Assembly (NCBI GenBank): GCA_965216515.1
Contig: OZ244173.1
Span: forward strand, 3,224,001 to 3,288,000
Direction: 5' to 3'
Source of the DNA: CAXMRP01 sp965216515
GTDB taxonomy: Bacteria; Pseudomonadota; Alphaproteobacteria; Rhizobiales; Afifellaceae
DNA length: 64,000 nucleotides
Shown here: positions 44,115 to 53,225 of the stretch, one piece after another
Position numbering within the stretch: the stretch's first letter is position 1
Layout: the number at the start of each line of letters is the position of its first letter
Program-made: the position numbers and the translations under genes
The notes under the pieces: generated by a model
Databases searched by the model: none
What the model was told of the DNA's origin: nothing
What the model saw: the letters and a program-made list of their open reading frames with translations, nothing else

Positions 44115-45253
44115 TGGGCAGCCTCCTTCGCGGCCTGATCCGGTGTTGGCGTTGTGCCCGGCGTCTGTGCATTTTGAATGGCTGGCTTGTTGAGCCGCAC
44201 ACCCCTCGGGCCTTCGTCGAAGAAATGGGTCTGGTTTGCGTCAATATCGAACGGAATGGACTCACCCGGCTTCCAGACGTTCTGCGCCGCGGTTCGCCCG
44301 GTGAGCCGGAGTTCGCCAACCTGAAGCATCACGATATTCTCATGGCCGGTCTGCTCCACCAGTTGCACCTTGCCGGCGTAGGGCCCGCTGCCCAAAATCA
44401 GGGCTTCCGGACGAACGCCGAGACAGGCCGGGCCGGCTTTGGCCGCCGCGCCGAGATTGCGGGCTTCGATGTGAAGATTGGGCGCGTCGAAGCGCCATTG
44501 GTCGCCAACCCGTGAAAGCGCTCCGTCGATCATGTTCATGCCAGGCGTGCCGATAAAGCCGGCAACGAACCGGTTTGCGGGTGTGCGGTAGACATCTTGC
44601 GGTGGCGCGAATTGCTGCAACTTCCCGCCGTCCAGGATTGCAACGCGGCTGGACATCGTCATCGCTTCCAGCTGGTCATGCGTGACGTAAACCATGGTGC
44701 GGCCCAGGCGACGGTGCAATTCCACCAGTTCCGCGCGCATGTGGCCGCGAAGTTTCGCATCCAGATTTGATAGCGGTTCGTCCAGCAGGAATACCTTCGG
44801 TTCCCGGACCAGTGCCCGGCCCAGCGCGACCCGTTGCTGCTGGCCGCCCGACAATTGTCTGGGTTTGCGCTTCAGTAGCTCGGTGAGGTGCAGGAGTTCC
44901 GCTGTTCTGGCGACCATCGCCGGCCGCTCGGCCTTGGGCACGCCGCGTTTTTTCAGCGGATATGCGATGTTTTGCTCCACGCTCATATGCGGGTAGAGCG
45001 CATAGGACTGGAATACCATCGCGATATCGCGGTTTGCCGGCGCAATATCATTGACCACCCGGTCGTCAATGCGGATTTCACCGGACGTTGGAAAGGCCAA
45101 TCCTGCGAGCATCCGCAGGGTCGTCGTTTTCCCGCAGCCGGAGGGCCCGAGGAGCGACACGAACTCGCCTTCGGCGATTTCCAGGTTGAGATCGTCAACC
45201 GCGGTGAAATCGCCGAAGACTTTCCGGACGTTGGAGAAAACCACTTTGGCCAT
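44111..45253 (-). CDS. CUT1-family ABC importer ATPase (UgpC/MsmK-like)
   Basis: The 380-residue ATPase has Walker A GPSGCGKTT (36-44), signature LSGGQ (134-138), Walker B FLLDEPLSNLDAKLR, and a C-terminal OB/TOBE regulatory domain. It energises the importer made of the two permeases and the binding protein upstream in the same operon. Its stop overlaps the start of the DapA-type gene. Confidence 0.94.
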   Translation of the reverse strand: MAKVVFSNVRKVFGDFTAVDDLNLEIAEGEFVSLLGPSGCGKTTTLRMLAGLAFPTSGEIRIDDRVVNDIAPANRDIAMVFQSYALYPHMSVEQNIAYPLKKRGVPKAERPAMVARTAELLHLTELLKRKPRQLSGGQQQRVALGRALVREPKVFLLDEPLSNLDAKLRGHMRAELVELHRRLGRTMVYVTHDQLEAMTMSSRVAILDGGKLQQFAPPQDVYRTPANRFVAGFIGTPGMNMIDGALSRVGDQWRFDAPNLHIEARNLGAAAKAGPACLGVRPEALILGSGPYAGKVQLVEQTGHENIVMLQVGELRLTGRTAAQNVWKPGESIPFDIDANQTHFFDEGPRGVRLNKPAIQNAQTPGTTPTPDQAAKEAAH

Positions 45254-45256
45254 GGC

Positions 45257-46081
45257 TTACCCCTTGACCCCCCCGGCACCAAAACCGCGGGTCAGGTAGC
45301 TTTGCAGAAAAGCGAAAACGACAATGAGGGGAACGCTCATCATCACCGAAGCCGCCATCAGGAGCGACCATTCGATGTTGAATGAGGAAATCAGCATGTT
45401 CATGACCCCGGTCGTCAGCGGGCGGGCATTGTCGGAATTTACCAGAACCAGCGCATACAGATATTCGTTCCATGACAGGATGAATGTGAACAGCGCCGTG
45501 GATATGATCCCCGGCAACAATTGGGGCAGGATCACATCACGAAATGCGCCGAGCCGCGATGCGCCGTCAACGAGTGCCGCCGATTCCAGGTCTTCGGGAA
45601 TGCCCGCCATAAAAGACCGCAACAGCCACAATGCATAGGGAAGGGCAAAGGTCGTATACGCAATGACCAGGGAGACAATGGTGTTTGAAAGGCCAAGCCG
45701 CACCAGCATCAGATAGAGCGGCAGGATCAGCACAACCGACGGCAACAGGTAGGTAAACAGGACCAGGAAAGCCAGGCTCTCCCGACCCCGATAGCTGAAG
45801 CGAACCAGGCTGTAGGCGCCAATCGTTGCTATGGCCACGACAACGATGGTCGTGGTTGAGGAGAGGATCACGGAGTTGGCGAAGTAGCGCAGGAAATTTG
45901 TATCTGCCAAGAGCCGCAGATAATGCGCCGACGTCCAGCTTTCCGGCAACATCGTCGGCGGCCGCCGGAACAATTCCGACTGCGGTTTCACCGATGTCAC
46001 AAGCATCCAGAACAACGGAAATGCCACCATGACAACGATGGCCCAGGCCAGGAGATTGAAGGCGGCTGCACGGATTTTCAT
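45257..46081 (-). CDS. ABC importer permease, MalG type
   Basis: The 274-residue permease has six hydrophobic segments and the inner-membrane coupling motif ALVDGASRLGAFRDVILPQLLPGI (EAA loop). Its N-terminus AWAIVVMVAFPLFWMLVTSVKPQSELF is typical of the second CUT1 permease. It overlaps the first permease gene by 4 bases. Confidence 0.92.
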   Translation of the reverse strand: MKIRAAAFNLLAWAIVVMVAFPLFWMLVTSVKPQSELFRRPPTMLPESWTSAHYLRLLADTNFLRYFANSVILSSTTTIVVVAIATIGAYSLVRFSYRGRESLAFLVLFTYLLPSVVLILPLYLMLVRLGLSNTIVSLVIAYTTFALPYALWLLRSFMAGIPEDLESAALVDGASRLGAFRDVILPQLLPGIISTALFTFILSWNEYLYALVLVNSDNARPLTTGVMNMLISSFNIEWSLLMAASVMMSVPLIVVFAFLQSYLTRGFGAGGVKG

Positions 46082-46974
46082 GAATCTTGCGCCCGCGTTC
46101 GCCGGATATACCAGATCATGAAGGCCAGCATGATCATCATCATGACCACCGCATATGCCGCGGCCATACCCATCTGGTTGAGCGCGAAGGCCTCCTTGTA
46201 AACGAGCAGCGGCAGCGTTTGTGTCGAAGTAATCGGTCCGCCGCCGGTAAGCAGGAAGATCAGATCGAACTCTTTGAAATCCCAGATGGCGCGCAACATG
46301 ATGATGACCACGAGGACCTCGCGCAGTTGCGGCAGCGTCACATCGAAGAACCGGGAAATCGGTCCGGCGCCGTCGATCCGGGCTGCTTCGTATAGCTGCT
46401 CGGGTATCGTTTGCAGACGGGCAAGAACCGCGATGACAACAAACGGAAAATACTTCCAGGCGCCGACCAGTATGACCGAGACCATCGCATTGGGCATCGA
46501 GCCGAGATAATCCAGCGGAAATTCGATGATGCCGGCGGCCATCATCAGATGATTGAGAATTCCGTAAAGGTCATTGAACAGCCATTTCCAGACCAGCACC
46601 GCGACGACGGTGGATATGAAATAGGGAAACAGGATCAGCGACCGAGCAAGGCTGCGAAACCAGATGTTCTGGTGAAGGACCAGCGCCATGCCCACCCCGA
46701 AAATGATCTGAAGCGTCAAGGTGCCCGCCGTCCAGATTATGTTGGTCCGCAGCGAGGTCCAGAATTCGCCCTTTGCCAGAAGCGCCCGATAGTTGCCCAG
46801 TCCGACCCAGCTTCCTTCCAGTGTCGGCGTGTAGATCTGGAACAGGGACAGATAGATGGCTGAAACCAGCGGGTATACGATAACCGCACAGAACACGAGA
46901 ACCGTGGGCGCGATCAGCACCAAGCCCAGCATCGAGTACTGGCGCTCGAGGACTGTCTGTTTCGGGCTGGCCAT
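46078..46974 (-). CDS. ABC importer permease, MalF type
   Basis: The 298-residue permease has six hydrophobic segments and the EAA loop (EAARIDGAGPISRFFDVTLPQL). Its N-terminal LIAPTVLVFCAVIVYPLVSAIYLSL is typical of the first CUT1 permease. It belongs with the binding protein at 47026-48360, 51 bases upstream. Confidence 0.92.
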   Translation of the reverse strand: MASPKQTVLERQYSMLGLVLIAPTVLVFCAVIVYPLVSAIYLSLFQIYTPTLEGSWVGLGNYRALLAKGEFWTSLRTNIIWTAGTLTLQIIFGVGMALVLHQNIWFRSLARSLILFPYFISTVVAVLVWKWLFNDLYGILNHLMMAAGIIEFPLDYLGSMPNAMVSVILVGAWKYFPFVVIAVLARLQTIPEQLYEAARIDGAGPISRFFDVTLPQLREVLVVIIMLRAIWDFKEFDLIFLLTGGGPITSTQTLPLLVYKEAFALNQMGMAAAYAVVMMMIMLAFMIWYIRRTRAQDS

Positions 46975-47025
46975 GACGGGGAGGTCGGGGCCGCCGGCCA
47001 GGCTGCCGGCGGCCGTGCTGCGGAC

Positions 47026-48360
47026 CTAGCCTTTCATGATGGCTTCGATGGCCGCCACGGTTTCACCGATAACCGTGTCAGCGTTTTCGCCATTCAGAAC
47101 AACCCGCTGAACCATGTCGGCGATCGCGCCCGACCCGACAATTTCGCCGGCTTTCTCGTTGGACGGATGCGCTGCCGATTCATAGCCAAGGTTGAATCCG
47201 CCGGCTGCGGAAGCTGCCATCAGTTCGACCTCATCCGGATATTTCTGGATGATTTCGTTGGCCTGATAATCCGGGTTTTTGTTGATCGACTGAAGCACCG
47301 GCAGCACATGCCCAGGGGCGGCGTGGAGTTGCTTGATGTAGCCCTCCGGCTCGAAAAGGAACGCCGCGAAAGCCTTCGCCGCCTCTTTCTGCTGGGATTG
47401 GGCGGGGATGAACACACTCGGGAAATCATTGAACGTCCACGGTGCGACATCCGTTGAAATGCGCGGATAGGTGACACAGGTGATACTGTCGGCGATGGCG
47501 GGATTCTGCGCATTGACATTGCCCAGGACCCGGCCGGTGTAGATGCCGGTTGCCGTGGCGCCGCTGACAAAGGCGGTAATTGCTTCGCCCCAGCTATAGT
47601 TGGTCGCGCCCGGCGGGCACAGCTCACGCATGGATGTGTAGAAATCAAGCGCATCCCGCGTGCCCTGATTGTCCAGGGCAACATTCAGATCCGGATCAAA
47701 GACCTGACCGCCAGCCTGGTGGATAAAGCCGATGAAGATCAGCGTGGTCATCGAATTTCGGCCATAGGGCAGGGGCGCACCGTAAATGCCGCCCTTCTGC
47801 ATGGCCTGGCAGGCAGCGCGCAACTCGTCCCAGGTTACCGGTTCCTTGTCGATCCCGGCATCCGCCATCAGATCCCGTCGCAGCCACAACATGTTGGCAG
47901 CCGAGTTGCCGATGCCGGTGCCGACATAATTGCCATCGGCCGCCTTGAAGACTTCATTGGCGCCGGGGAAATAGTCATCGGCGCCGATCGCCGCGATGAC
48001 ATCGTTGAAGGGTTCAACGAGCCCGTTGGCATAATAGGACTGGATGGCGAAAGAAGGCAGATGGGTTACGATATCGGGGACTTCGCCGGACGAAAACGCG
48101 GCGGCAAGTTGTGGCGCGTAACCTTCGTCCGATGTCGTTTCGAAGACCACCTTGACCCCGGGGTTGGCGGCTTCAAACGCGGCAATCTGGAAATTGTAGG
48201 CTTCGACCTGCAAGGGTGCGCTTTGCGGTGACCACCAACGCAGCGTGGTTTCCTGCGCAGAAGCCTTGAACGGCAGGGCGCCGATCGCTGTTGTCGCAGC
48301 GAGCCCAGCCAGGGCTGTTCGCCGGGAAACACCACGTTTCTTGTTCGCTGATGAGTTCAT
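47026..48360 (-). CDS. Extracellular solute-binding protein of CUT1 ABC importer
   Basis: The 444-residue protein has a twin-arginine-like signal (KKRGVSRRTALAGLAATTA, cleavage near KASAQ) and the fold signature of MalE/UgpB-type binding proteins: AAFEAANPGVKVVFETTSDEG and NLLTIMG-like repeats absent, WSPQSAPLQVEAYNF present. It captures the substrate in the periplasm. It is the first gene of the ten-gene operon running to 37950. Site A of the shared operator lies 36-49 bases upstream of its start. CUT1 systems usually carry sugars or glycerophosphodiesters, but the substrate here is unknown. Confidence 0.9.
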   Translation of the reverse strand: MNSSANKKRGVSRRTALAGLAATTAIGALPFKASAQETTLRWWSPQSAPLQVEAYNFQIAAFEAANPGVKVVFETTSDEGYAPQLAAAFSSGEVPDIVTHLPSFAIQSYYANGLVEPFNDVIAAIGADDYFPGANEVFKAADGNYVGTGIGNSAANMLWLRRDLMADAGIDKEPVTWDELRAACQAMQKGGIYGAPLPYGRNSMTTLIFIGFIHQAGGQVFDPDLNVALDNQGTRDALDFYTSMRELCPPGATNYSWGEAITAFVSGATATGIYTGRVLGNVNAQNPAIADSITCVTYPRISTDVAPWTFNDFPSVFIPAQSQQKEAAKAFAAFLFEPEGYIKQLHAAPGHVLPVLQSINKNPDYQANEIIQKYPDEVELMAASAAGGFNLGYESAAHPSNEKAGEIVGSGAIADMVQRVVLNGENADTVIGETVAAIEAIMKG

Positions 48361-48383
48361 TGTGTCACCTCCAGGGCTTATTA

Positions 48384-48409
48384 ATGTTCACATAACGCAC
48401 TAATGTTCG
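48384..48409. promoter_or_regulatory. Operator site A (IclR-type regulon motif)
   Basis: ATGTTCAC (48384-48391)-ATAA-CGCAC-TAAT-GTTCG (48396-48409). It lies between the divergent importer operon and the IclR gene. The same arrangement, ATGTTCAC-N4-CGCAC, recurs at site B. Confidence 0.65.
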
Positions 48410-48525
48410 ATATAAGACCGGACTGGCATGTGCACGCAAGGGAATTTGTATATTTTCCGCCTATGCGGACACACGGCGCGATGTGTTAGACGATGGGCCG
48501 GAGCCGGACCGGGCAGTGAAGCGAG

Positions 48526-49404
48526 ATGACCCAGAAAACGGAAAAAGCGGAGAAGACGGCAGACGGCGCGGCCACGCGATCCGCGCGGCGGTCCGGCCTG
48601 ATGACGGCATCGGCGGATCGAACCGAGGATCAGGATGCAAACGGCCTCAATCCCCGAGACTATGTCAGTTCGCTGGCCCGGGGGCTGGAGGTTTTGCGCG
48701 CCTTCAACCGGACCGGCCGGAAGATGACGCTTTCCGAAGTTGCCGCTGAAACCGGCTTTACGCGCGCCGGCGCGCGACGGATCCTCCTGACCCTGGTCCA
48801 CGAGGGATATGCCGTGGCCGACGGCAAACTGTTCGATCTGACGCCGCAGGTTCTGGAACTGGGATATTCGGTTCTGTCGTCAAAGGGCGCCTGGGACATC
48901 GCGCGCCCCTTCATTGAACACCTGTCTGAGGAAATTCAGGAATCGGTGTCCGCGGCGGTGCTCGACAATTTCGATGTCGTTTATGTCGGCGGAGCCCAGT
49001 ATCACCGAATTATCAGCGTCGGAATTTCCGTCGGCGCCCGTTTTCCGGCTCACTGCACCGCCAACGGACGTGTTCTTCTGGCCGCGCAGCCGGATGACAC
49101 CTGGCCGGGCATGCTGCAGCGTATCCCACTGACAAAGATGACAGAAATGACCGTCACCGACCGGGTGGAATTTCGCAAGATTCTCCAGCGCGTCCGAAAA
49201 GAGGGCTTTTCAGTCGTGGATCAGGAACTTGAGATGGGCCTCATCTCTATCGCGGTTCCGGTCCGCAGCAGTTCGGGTGCCTTGGTTGGAGCGATCAACG
49301 TGGGCGTGCCGACGATCCGCATGTCCCCGGATGAACTGATCGAAATCATTCTCCCGAAGCTCCGCGCGACCGTGTCGATGATCTCGCAAGCGCTCAAGCG
49401 CTGA
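48526..49404 (+). CDS. IclR-family transcriptional regulator
   Basis: The 292-residue regulator has a long N-terminal extension (1-45), a winged helix (SSLARGLEVLRAFNRTGRKMTLSEVAAETGFTRAGARRILLTL) and an IclR effector domain (GARFPAHCTANGRVLLAAQ; VVDQELEMGLISIAVPV). It resembles PcaR/PobR-type members. It is divergent from the importer operon and is the best candidate for binding operator sites A to E. Regulation of its own promoter is plausible, as site A is about 117 bases from its start. Confidence 0.93.
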   Translation: MTQKTEKAEKTADGAATRSARRSGLMTASADRTEDQDANGLNPRDYVSSLARGLEVLRAFNRTGRKMTLSEVAAETGFTRAGARRILLTLVHEGYAVADGKLFDLTPQVLELGYSVLSSKGAWDIARPFIEHLSEEIQESVSAAVLDNFDVVYVGGAQYHRIISVGISVGARFPAHCTANGRVLLAAQPDDTWPGMLQRIPLTKMTEMTVTDRVEFRKILQRVRKEGFSVVDQELEMGLISIAVPVRSSSGALVGAINVGVPTIRMSPDELIEIILPKLRATVSMISQALKR

Positions 49405-49412
49405 CACGGGTG

Positions 49413-50540
49413 CTATGTCGCGAACCGGTCCGGACTGAACTGTGCCGGATCATGGGGCGGCTTTGTACCCATAACCGCCGCGGCGGCCATTTTGGCGACG
49501 AGGGGCGCGAGCGTATAGCCGGCGTCCCCGGGGACGGCCATGATGACCCGTTCGGATTGCGGCAGGGCGCCGACGACCGATGCGCCGTCGATCGTTGTGT
49601 TCATTCCGGCCCAGGTCCGGATTATGCGCATTTTGCCAATCGCGGGCACGAGCCTGGCCGCGAGCGCCACATTTCCCAGCAGCGAGTTCCACTGCACGGC
49701 CGGGACGGCGGCCGCGCCCCTGTCCCGTGCCGGCCACCCGCCGCCGATGACGATCTGGCCCGATTGGAACTGTTTCAGCGTAATGGAACGTTCCGCATGC
49801 TGGATCAATTGATGGATGCCGGTTTCACAGTTTTCCGTAATGTTCATGTGCAGTGGCTCGGCCCTTGTGGGAATAAGGGTTCCGAGCTTCTCGGTCAGCG
49901 GCCCGGCGCCCCAGGCCGCCGCGATGACAGCGAGGTCTGCGGTGTAAATTGAACGTTTTCCGATCGCCTCGATGCCGTTTTCGCCGGCCGCTATCTGATC
50001 GATCCAGTCCGTTACGAGATTTGCGCCGGCTGCGACGGCGTGTTCGCGGAAGCGCTTGTTGGCCGCCAGCGGATTGAGTTTGCCTTCATCATGACAGAGT
50101 TCAGCGCCGATGATCTGGGCGCCAAGCCACGGCGCGATTCCGTCCAGAGCGGACCGGTCCAGGATCTCAACCCGAAGGCCCTTGCGGCTTTCCCGTTCGG
50201 CCTTCTCCTCAAGAAAGGCCAGTTGACCGGGGTTTTCGGCCAACATCAGGCCGCCCCGTCTGGAAAGTTCAAACGGACCATCGGTGGCGTCGAGTGTCTC
50301 CCACAGATCCGCCGCCGCACGATAGAAAGGAAGCGCGGCTTCAACGGCCGGCACCTGATCGGGATAGAGGCGCATGAACCGGCTTTGCATCTGGACATGC
50401 AGGCTGCCGGCATTGGCGGTGCTGCCGGCATTCGTTCCCGCATCGACAAGCGTGACGCGACATCCGCCCCGCGCCAGTTCGCAGGCACAGACAAGCCCCA
50501 CGATACCGCCGCCAACGACGAGAATGTCAGCCTGTCTCAT
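49413..50540 (-). CDS. DadA/HcnC-like FAD-dependent amino-acid or amine dehydrogenase (1 of 2)
   Basis: The 375-residue flavoprotein starts with the FAD motif DILVVGGGIVGLVCACELARGG and has NAGSLHVQMQ, GGWPARDRG and a C-terminal PGDAGYTLAPLVAKMAA. It resembles D-amino-acid dehydrogenases and HcnC/opine or hydroxyproline dehydrogenase subunits. Its ATG 50540 overlaps the stop of the iron-sulfur flavoprotein gene by 14 bases, so the two likely form one complex. The open frame further upstream is not used. Confidence 0.88.
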   Translation of the reverse strand: MRQADILVVGGGIVGLVCACELARGGCRVTLVDAGTNAGSTANAGSLHVQMQSRFMRLYPDQVPAVEAALPFYRAAADLWETLDATDGPFELSRRGGLMLAENPGQLAFLEEKAERESRKGLRVEILDRSALDGIAPWLGAQIIGAELCHDEGKLNPLAANKRFREHAVAAGANLVTDWIDQIAAGENGIEAIGKRSIYTADLAVIAAAWGAGPLTEKLGTLIPTRAEPLHMNITENCETGIHQLIQHAERSITLKQFQSGQIVIGGGWPARDRGAAAVPAVQWNSLLGNVALAARLVPAIGKMRIIRTWAGMNTTIDGASVVGALPQSERVIMAVPGDAGYTLAPLVAKMAAAAVMGTKPPHDPAQFSPDRFAT

Positions 50541-52194
50541 CCAGCGCCTCTTGCGCGGCCAAAATTGCTGCGATGCTGACGGGTTTGATCGGTATTCGTG
50601 GCGCGAAATGGCTGTAATCGTCCAGTGGCTTTCCCGTCGCCTGTGCGACGAGCCGGGCGGCCACCGGGCCGCAGTAACGGCCCTGGCACCGGCCCATGCC
50701 AACGCGGGTCGCGCGCTTCAGTGTACCGGCGTGTCCGGGTGCGTCCGCAAGACCATCGGCCAGTTGCTCAAGGCTGATTTCCTCGCAGCGGCAAATCACG
50801 GTCTCCGGGGGCGCGCGGGAGGGGTCCGTCGGGGCAATGTCGTGAAGGCGCCAAAGGGCCGCCTGAAATGCCCGGTGCCGGTCCAATTCGCGTTGATCGG
50901 CCACGTTACCGCCAATGCCGGGATAGCCCAGCCTTTGGGCGGCGGCCCGGCCGGCGATGCGGCCTTCGGCCATGGCTGCCGGCGCGCCGCCCAGGCCGGC
51001 ACAATCCCCGACCGCGAACAAGCCCGGGATGCTGGTTTCAAGAATGTCGCTGCGCTGGCATTTCAGATGCCCAAATGCCGGCTCGTAGTCCATCTTTGCG
51101 CCAAGCAACCGCAGAATCTCGTTTTGCGGTTCGAATCCCTGATTCATGCAGACGGCATCGACCAGGACGGACATCGTCTTGCCGGTGGAATGTCGGAAGT
51201 GCGCCCGCAATCGGTCTTCCTCAGCGTCGATCCGCGCCAGCCGGGTCGCATTGCGGACAGGCACCCCCCGGCTCCGCAAATTGCCGATCATGCTCAGCCC
51301 CCTGAAGGCCAGTTCCGGATTGGCCAGCATCATCTTCAAACCGGACAACGGCCGGACGAAAGGTGTTGGGGCAGCCTCCGCCACGATGGAGATGTGCGCG
51401 CCGGCCTTGGCGAGCTCCAGCGCAACCTGCACATTCAGCGGTCCCGATCCGCACACGGCAATGTGTTGCCCCGGCGCTGTGCGGTAGCTTCGCCAGAGGG
51501 TCTGTGCTGCGCCGGTGGTCATGACGCCGGGAAGTGTCCATCCCGGCACCATGCAGGGACGCTCGTAGGCGCCGGTGGCAACGATGGTCGATTTCGGTTT
51601 GGCGATGATGGCGGCGCCGGCTTTCTCTGCCAGAAACAGCGGGCCGTCGAATGCGCCCCAGATTTCCACGCCGCCCAGCAGCTCGGCCCCGCTGTCGCGG
51701 GCTGCGGCGAGAAGATCCGCGCCCTGTTTTTGCTGGTCGTCGAGCGGGCGTGCGTCGCCGCACTGCTTGAAGTACTGGCCGCCAGGCACCCTGCGTTCAT
51801 CCACCACGATGACAGACGCATCCGCCTGCCGTGCCGAAATCGCTGCGGACAATCCCGCCGCCCCGCCGCCGATGACCAGGATGTCGGGTGTGATGGTTCG
51901 GGCCTTGCCGGTTGCCGGCTCGGCCTTCGCTTCGTCCAGAGGTGCGAATGCAACCTGGGTCTCGACATTCAGGCCCGGCACCGCGTCTGTCATGCAGGCG
52001 CGTTTGTTCGGCACGCCGTTTACGGTGACCAGACAATCCTGGCAAACGCCGATCCCGCAAAAGATGCCGCGGCCATTGTCCTTTGCGGTGTGACGAAACG
52101 TTTTGTGACCGGCCCTGGTCAACGCTGCGGCGAGGGACAAGCCGCTGCCTGCTTCAACGTCCTTCCGATCGAAGGTGAATGTCGTTTCAGACAT
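50527..52194 (-). CDS. Fused 2Fe-2S / FAD-NAD oxidoreductase (HcnA-HcnB-like)
   Basis: The 555-residue protein has an N-terminal ferredoxin-like domain with Cys46, 51, 54 and 67 (CGIGVCQDC and a later C), then FAD motif ILVIGGGAAGLSAAIS (106-121). At the C-terminus, a BFD-like 2Fe-2S motif has Cys468, 470, 503 and 508 (CRC and CQGRYC). This joins in one chain what HcnA and HcnB do as separate subunits in cyanide-forming glycine, opine or hydroxyproline dehydrogenases. With the DadA-like partner downstream, it is likely a multi-cofactor dehydrogenase of an imino or amino acid. Confidence 0.9.
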   Translation of the reverse strand: MSETTFTFDRKDVEAGSGLSLAAALTRAGHKTFRHTAKDNGRGIFCGIGVCQDCLVTVNGVPNKRACMTDAVPGLNVETQVAFAPLDEAKAEPATGKARTITPDILVIGGGAAGLSAAISARQADASVIVVDERRVPGGQYFKQCGDARPLDDQQKQGADLLAAARDSGAELLGGVEIWGAFDGPLFLAEKAGAAIIAKPKSTIVATGAYERPCMVPGWTLPGVMTTGAAQTLWRSYRTAPGQHIAVCGSGPLNVQVALELAKAGAHISIVAEAAPTPFVRPLSGLKMMLANPELAFRGLSMIGNLRSRGVPVRNATRLARIDAEEDRLRAHFRHSTGKTMSVLVDAVCMNQGFEPQNEILRLLGAKMDYEPAFGHLKCQRSDILETSIPGLFAVGDCAGLGGAPAAMAEGRIAGRAAAQRLGYPGIGGNVADQRELDRHRAFQAALWRLHDIAPTDPSRAPPETVICRCEEISLEQLADGLADAPGHAGTLKRATRVGMGRCQGRYCGPVAARLVAQATGKPLDDYSHFAPRIPIKPVSIAAILAAQEALDETG

Positions 52195-53134
52195 GACCCA
52201 ACTTCAGGAGCTTGTCGCGGACGGCCACAAGTCTCGCGACCGCGTCAGATCGCCATGCCACTCTCTTCGGCAGTTCATCCTCGGCGCACACTGCGCGCCG
52301 CTGGCGTTCAACGAGATCGACCAGGTCGCTGCTCCAGTTGACGGTTTCCCCGCGTGACTCACCGATGCGCTTGTAGGCGGCACCCATTCGCGCCGCATGT
52401 GCCTTGATCCCGCCGGGCGTATTCAATTCCACTGTCTCGAAGGGGCCCGAAAGCGCCCAGCGCGGGCCGAGACCAACCCGCATCACCGCATCGATCCCCT
52501 CGACATCCGTTACGCCTTCCTCGACCAGTCGGTAGGCCTCCCGCAATACCGCGCCCTGCAGGCGATTGACGACAAAGCCCTCGATCTCATGGCCCAGGAC
52601 CACCGGCGCGAACCGGCAGTGGCGGAATAGCGCGGCGGCGTGTTTCATCGCCCACGCCTGCGTTCCCGGCGCCGGACAAAGTTCGATCAGCCGGAGAATG
52701 GCCGGCGGATTGACCGGATGGGCAACAAGACACCGGGCCTGTTGGCGCTCATCGGTGACGATGCGGGATATCGGAATCGCCGATGACGCGGTTGCCAGAA
52801 CTGTTTCCGGCCCGGTTGCGGCCAGCAGCTCGGGAAAGGCCGATCGCTTGAATGCAAGGATTTCCGGGCCGCATTCAAGGACAAGCGACGCGGAACTGAG
52901 ACTGTCGCCAAATCCGTCGCAAACGGTCAGCGCCCCGCCCTTGCCCTGGCGGAGACCGGCCAGTTCCATGGCTTCGGTCTGGGAATCGAATTCGGCTTGC
53001 GCCTTGCTTCGGCGTGTTTCGTCTGGTTCCGACAGCCAAACGCGGCAACCCGCGTCGCACAGGGCGGCAGCGAATGACGTGCCTATGAAGCCGGCCCCAA
53101 GGATGGCAACCTCTGTTTGCGGTGTCTGCGGCAA
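52187..53134 (-). CDS. 3-hydroxyacyl-CoA dehydrogenase / lambda-crystallin-like NAD-dependent dehydrogenase
   Basis: The 315-residue protein has a Rossmann motif AILGAGFIGTSFAAALCDAG, SSAIPISRIV, the catalytic-His region CLVAHPVNPPAILRLIELCP and a C-terminal helical domain (GHEIEGFVVNRLQGAVLREAYRL). It resembles carnitine, gulonate and hydroxybutyryl-CoA dehydrogenases. The start is proposed as TTG 53134, with AAAAGG eight bases upstream. The longer frame (to 53224) would include operator site E. It overlaps the flavoprotein gene by 8 bases. Confidence 0.85.
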   Translation of the reverse strand: MPQTPQTEVAILGAGFIGTSFAAALCDAGCRVWLSEPDETRRSKAQAEFDSQTEAMELAGLRQGKGGALTVCDGFGDSLSSASLVLECGPEILAFKRSAFPELLAATGPETVLATASSAIPISRIVTDERQQARCLVAHPVNPPAILRLIELCPAPGTQAWAMKHAAALFRHCRFAPVVLGHEIEGFVVNRLQGAVLREAYRLVEEGVTDVEGIDAVMRVGLGPRWALSGPFETVELNTPGGIKAHAARMGAAYKRIGESRGETVNWSSDLVDLVERQRRAVCAEDELPKRVAWRSDAVARLVAVRDKLLKLGHV

Positions 53135-53149
53135 TGCCGGACCTTTTGC

Positions 53150-53181
53150 TTGCAATGGTTCGCCCAGCGAACAAAAGTGCG
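53150..53181. promoter_or_regulatory. Operator site E (IclR-type regulon motif)
   Basis: On the minus strand CGCAC-TTTT-GTTCG (53168-53181) is followed at the 19-base offset by the half-site CGAAC. It lies between the divergent SDR 3 gene (starts 53226) and the dehydrogenase operon. Confidence 0.65.
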
Positions 53182-53225
53182 CTTCTGTCAGGCGAGTAGT
53201 AGCTGCAAGAAAAGGACTGCGCAAT

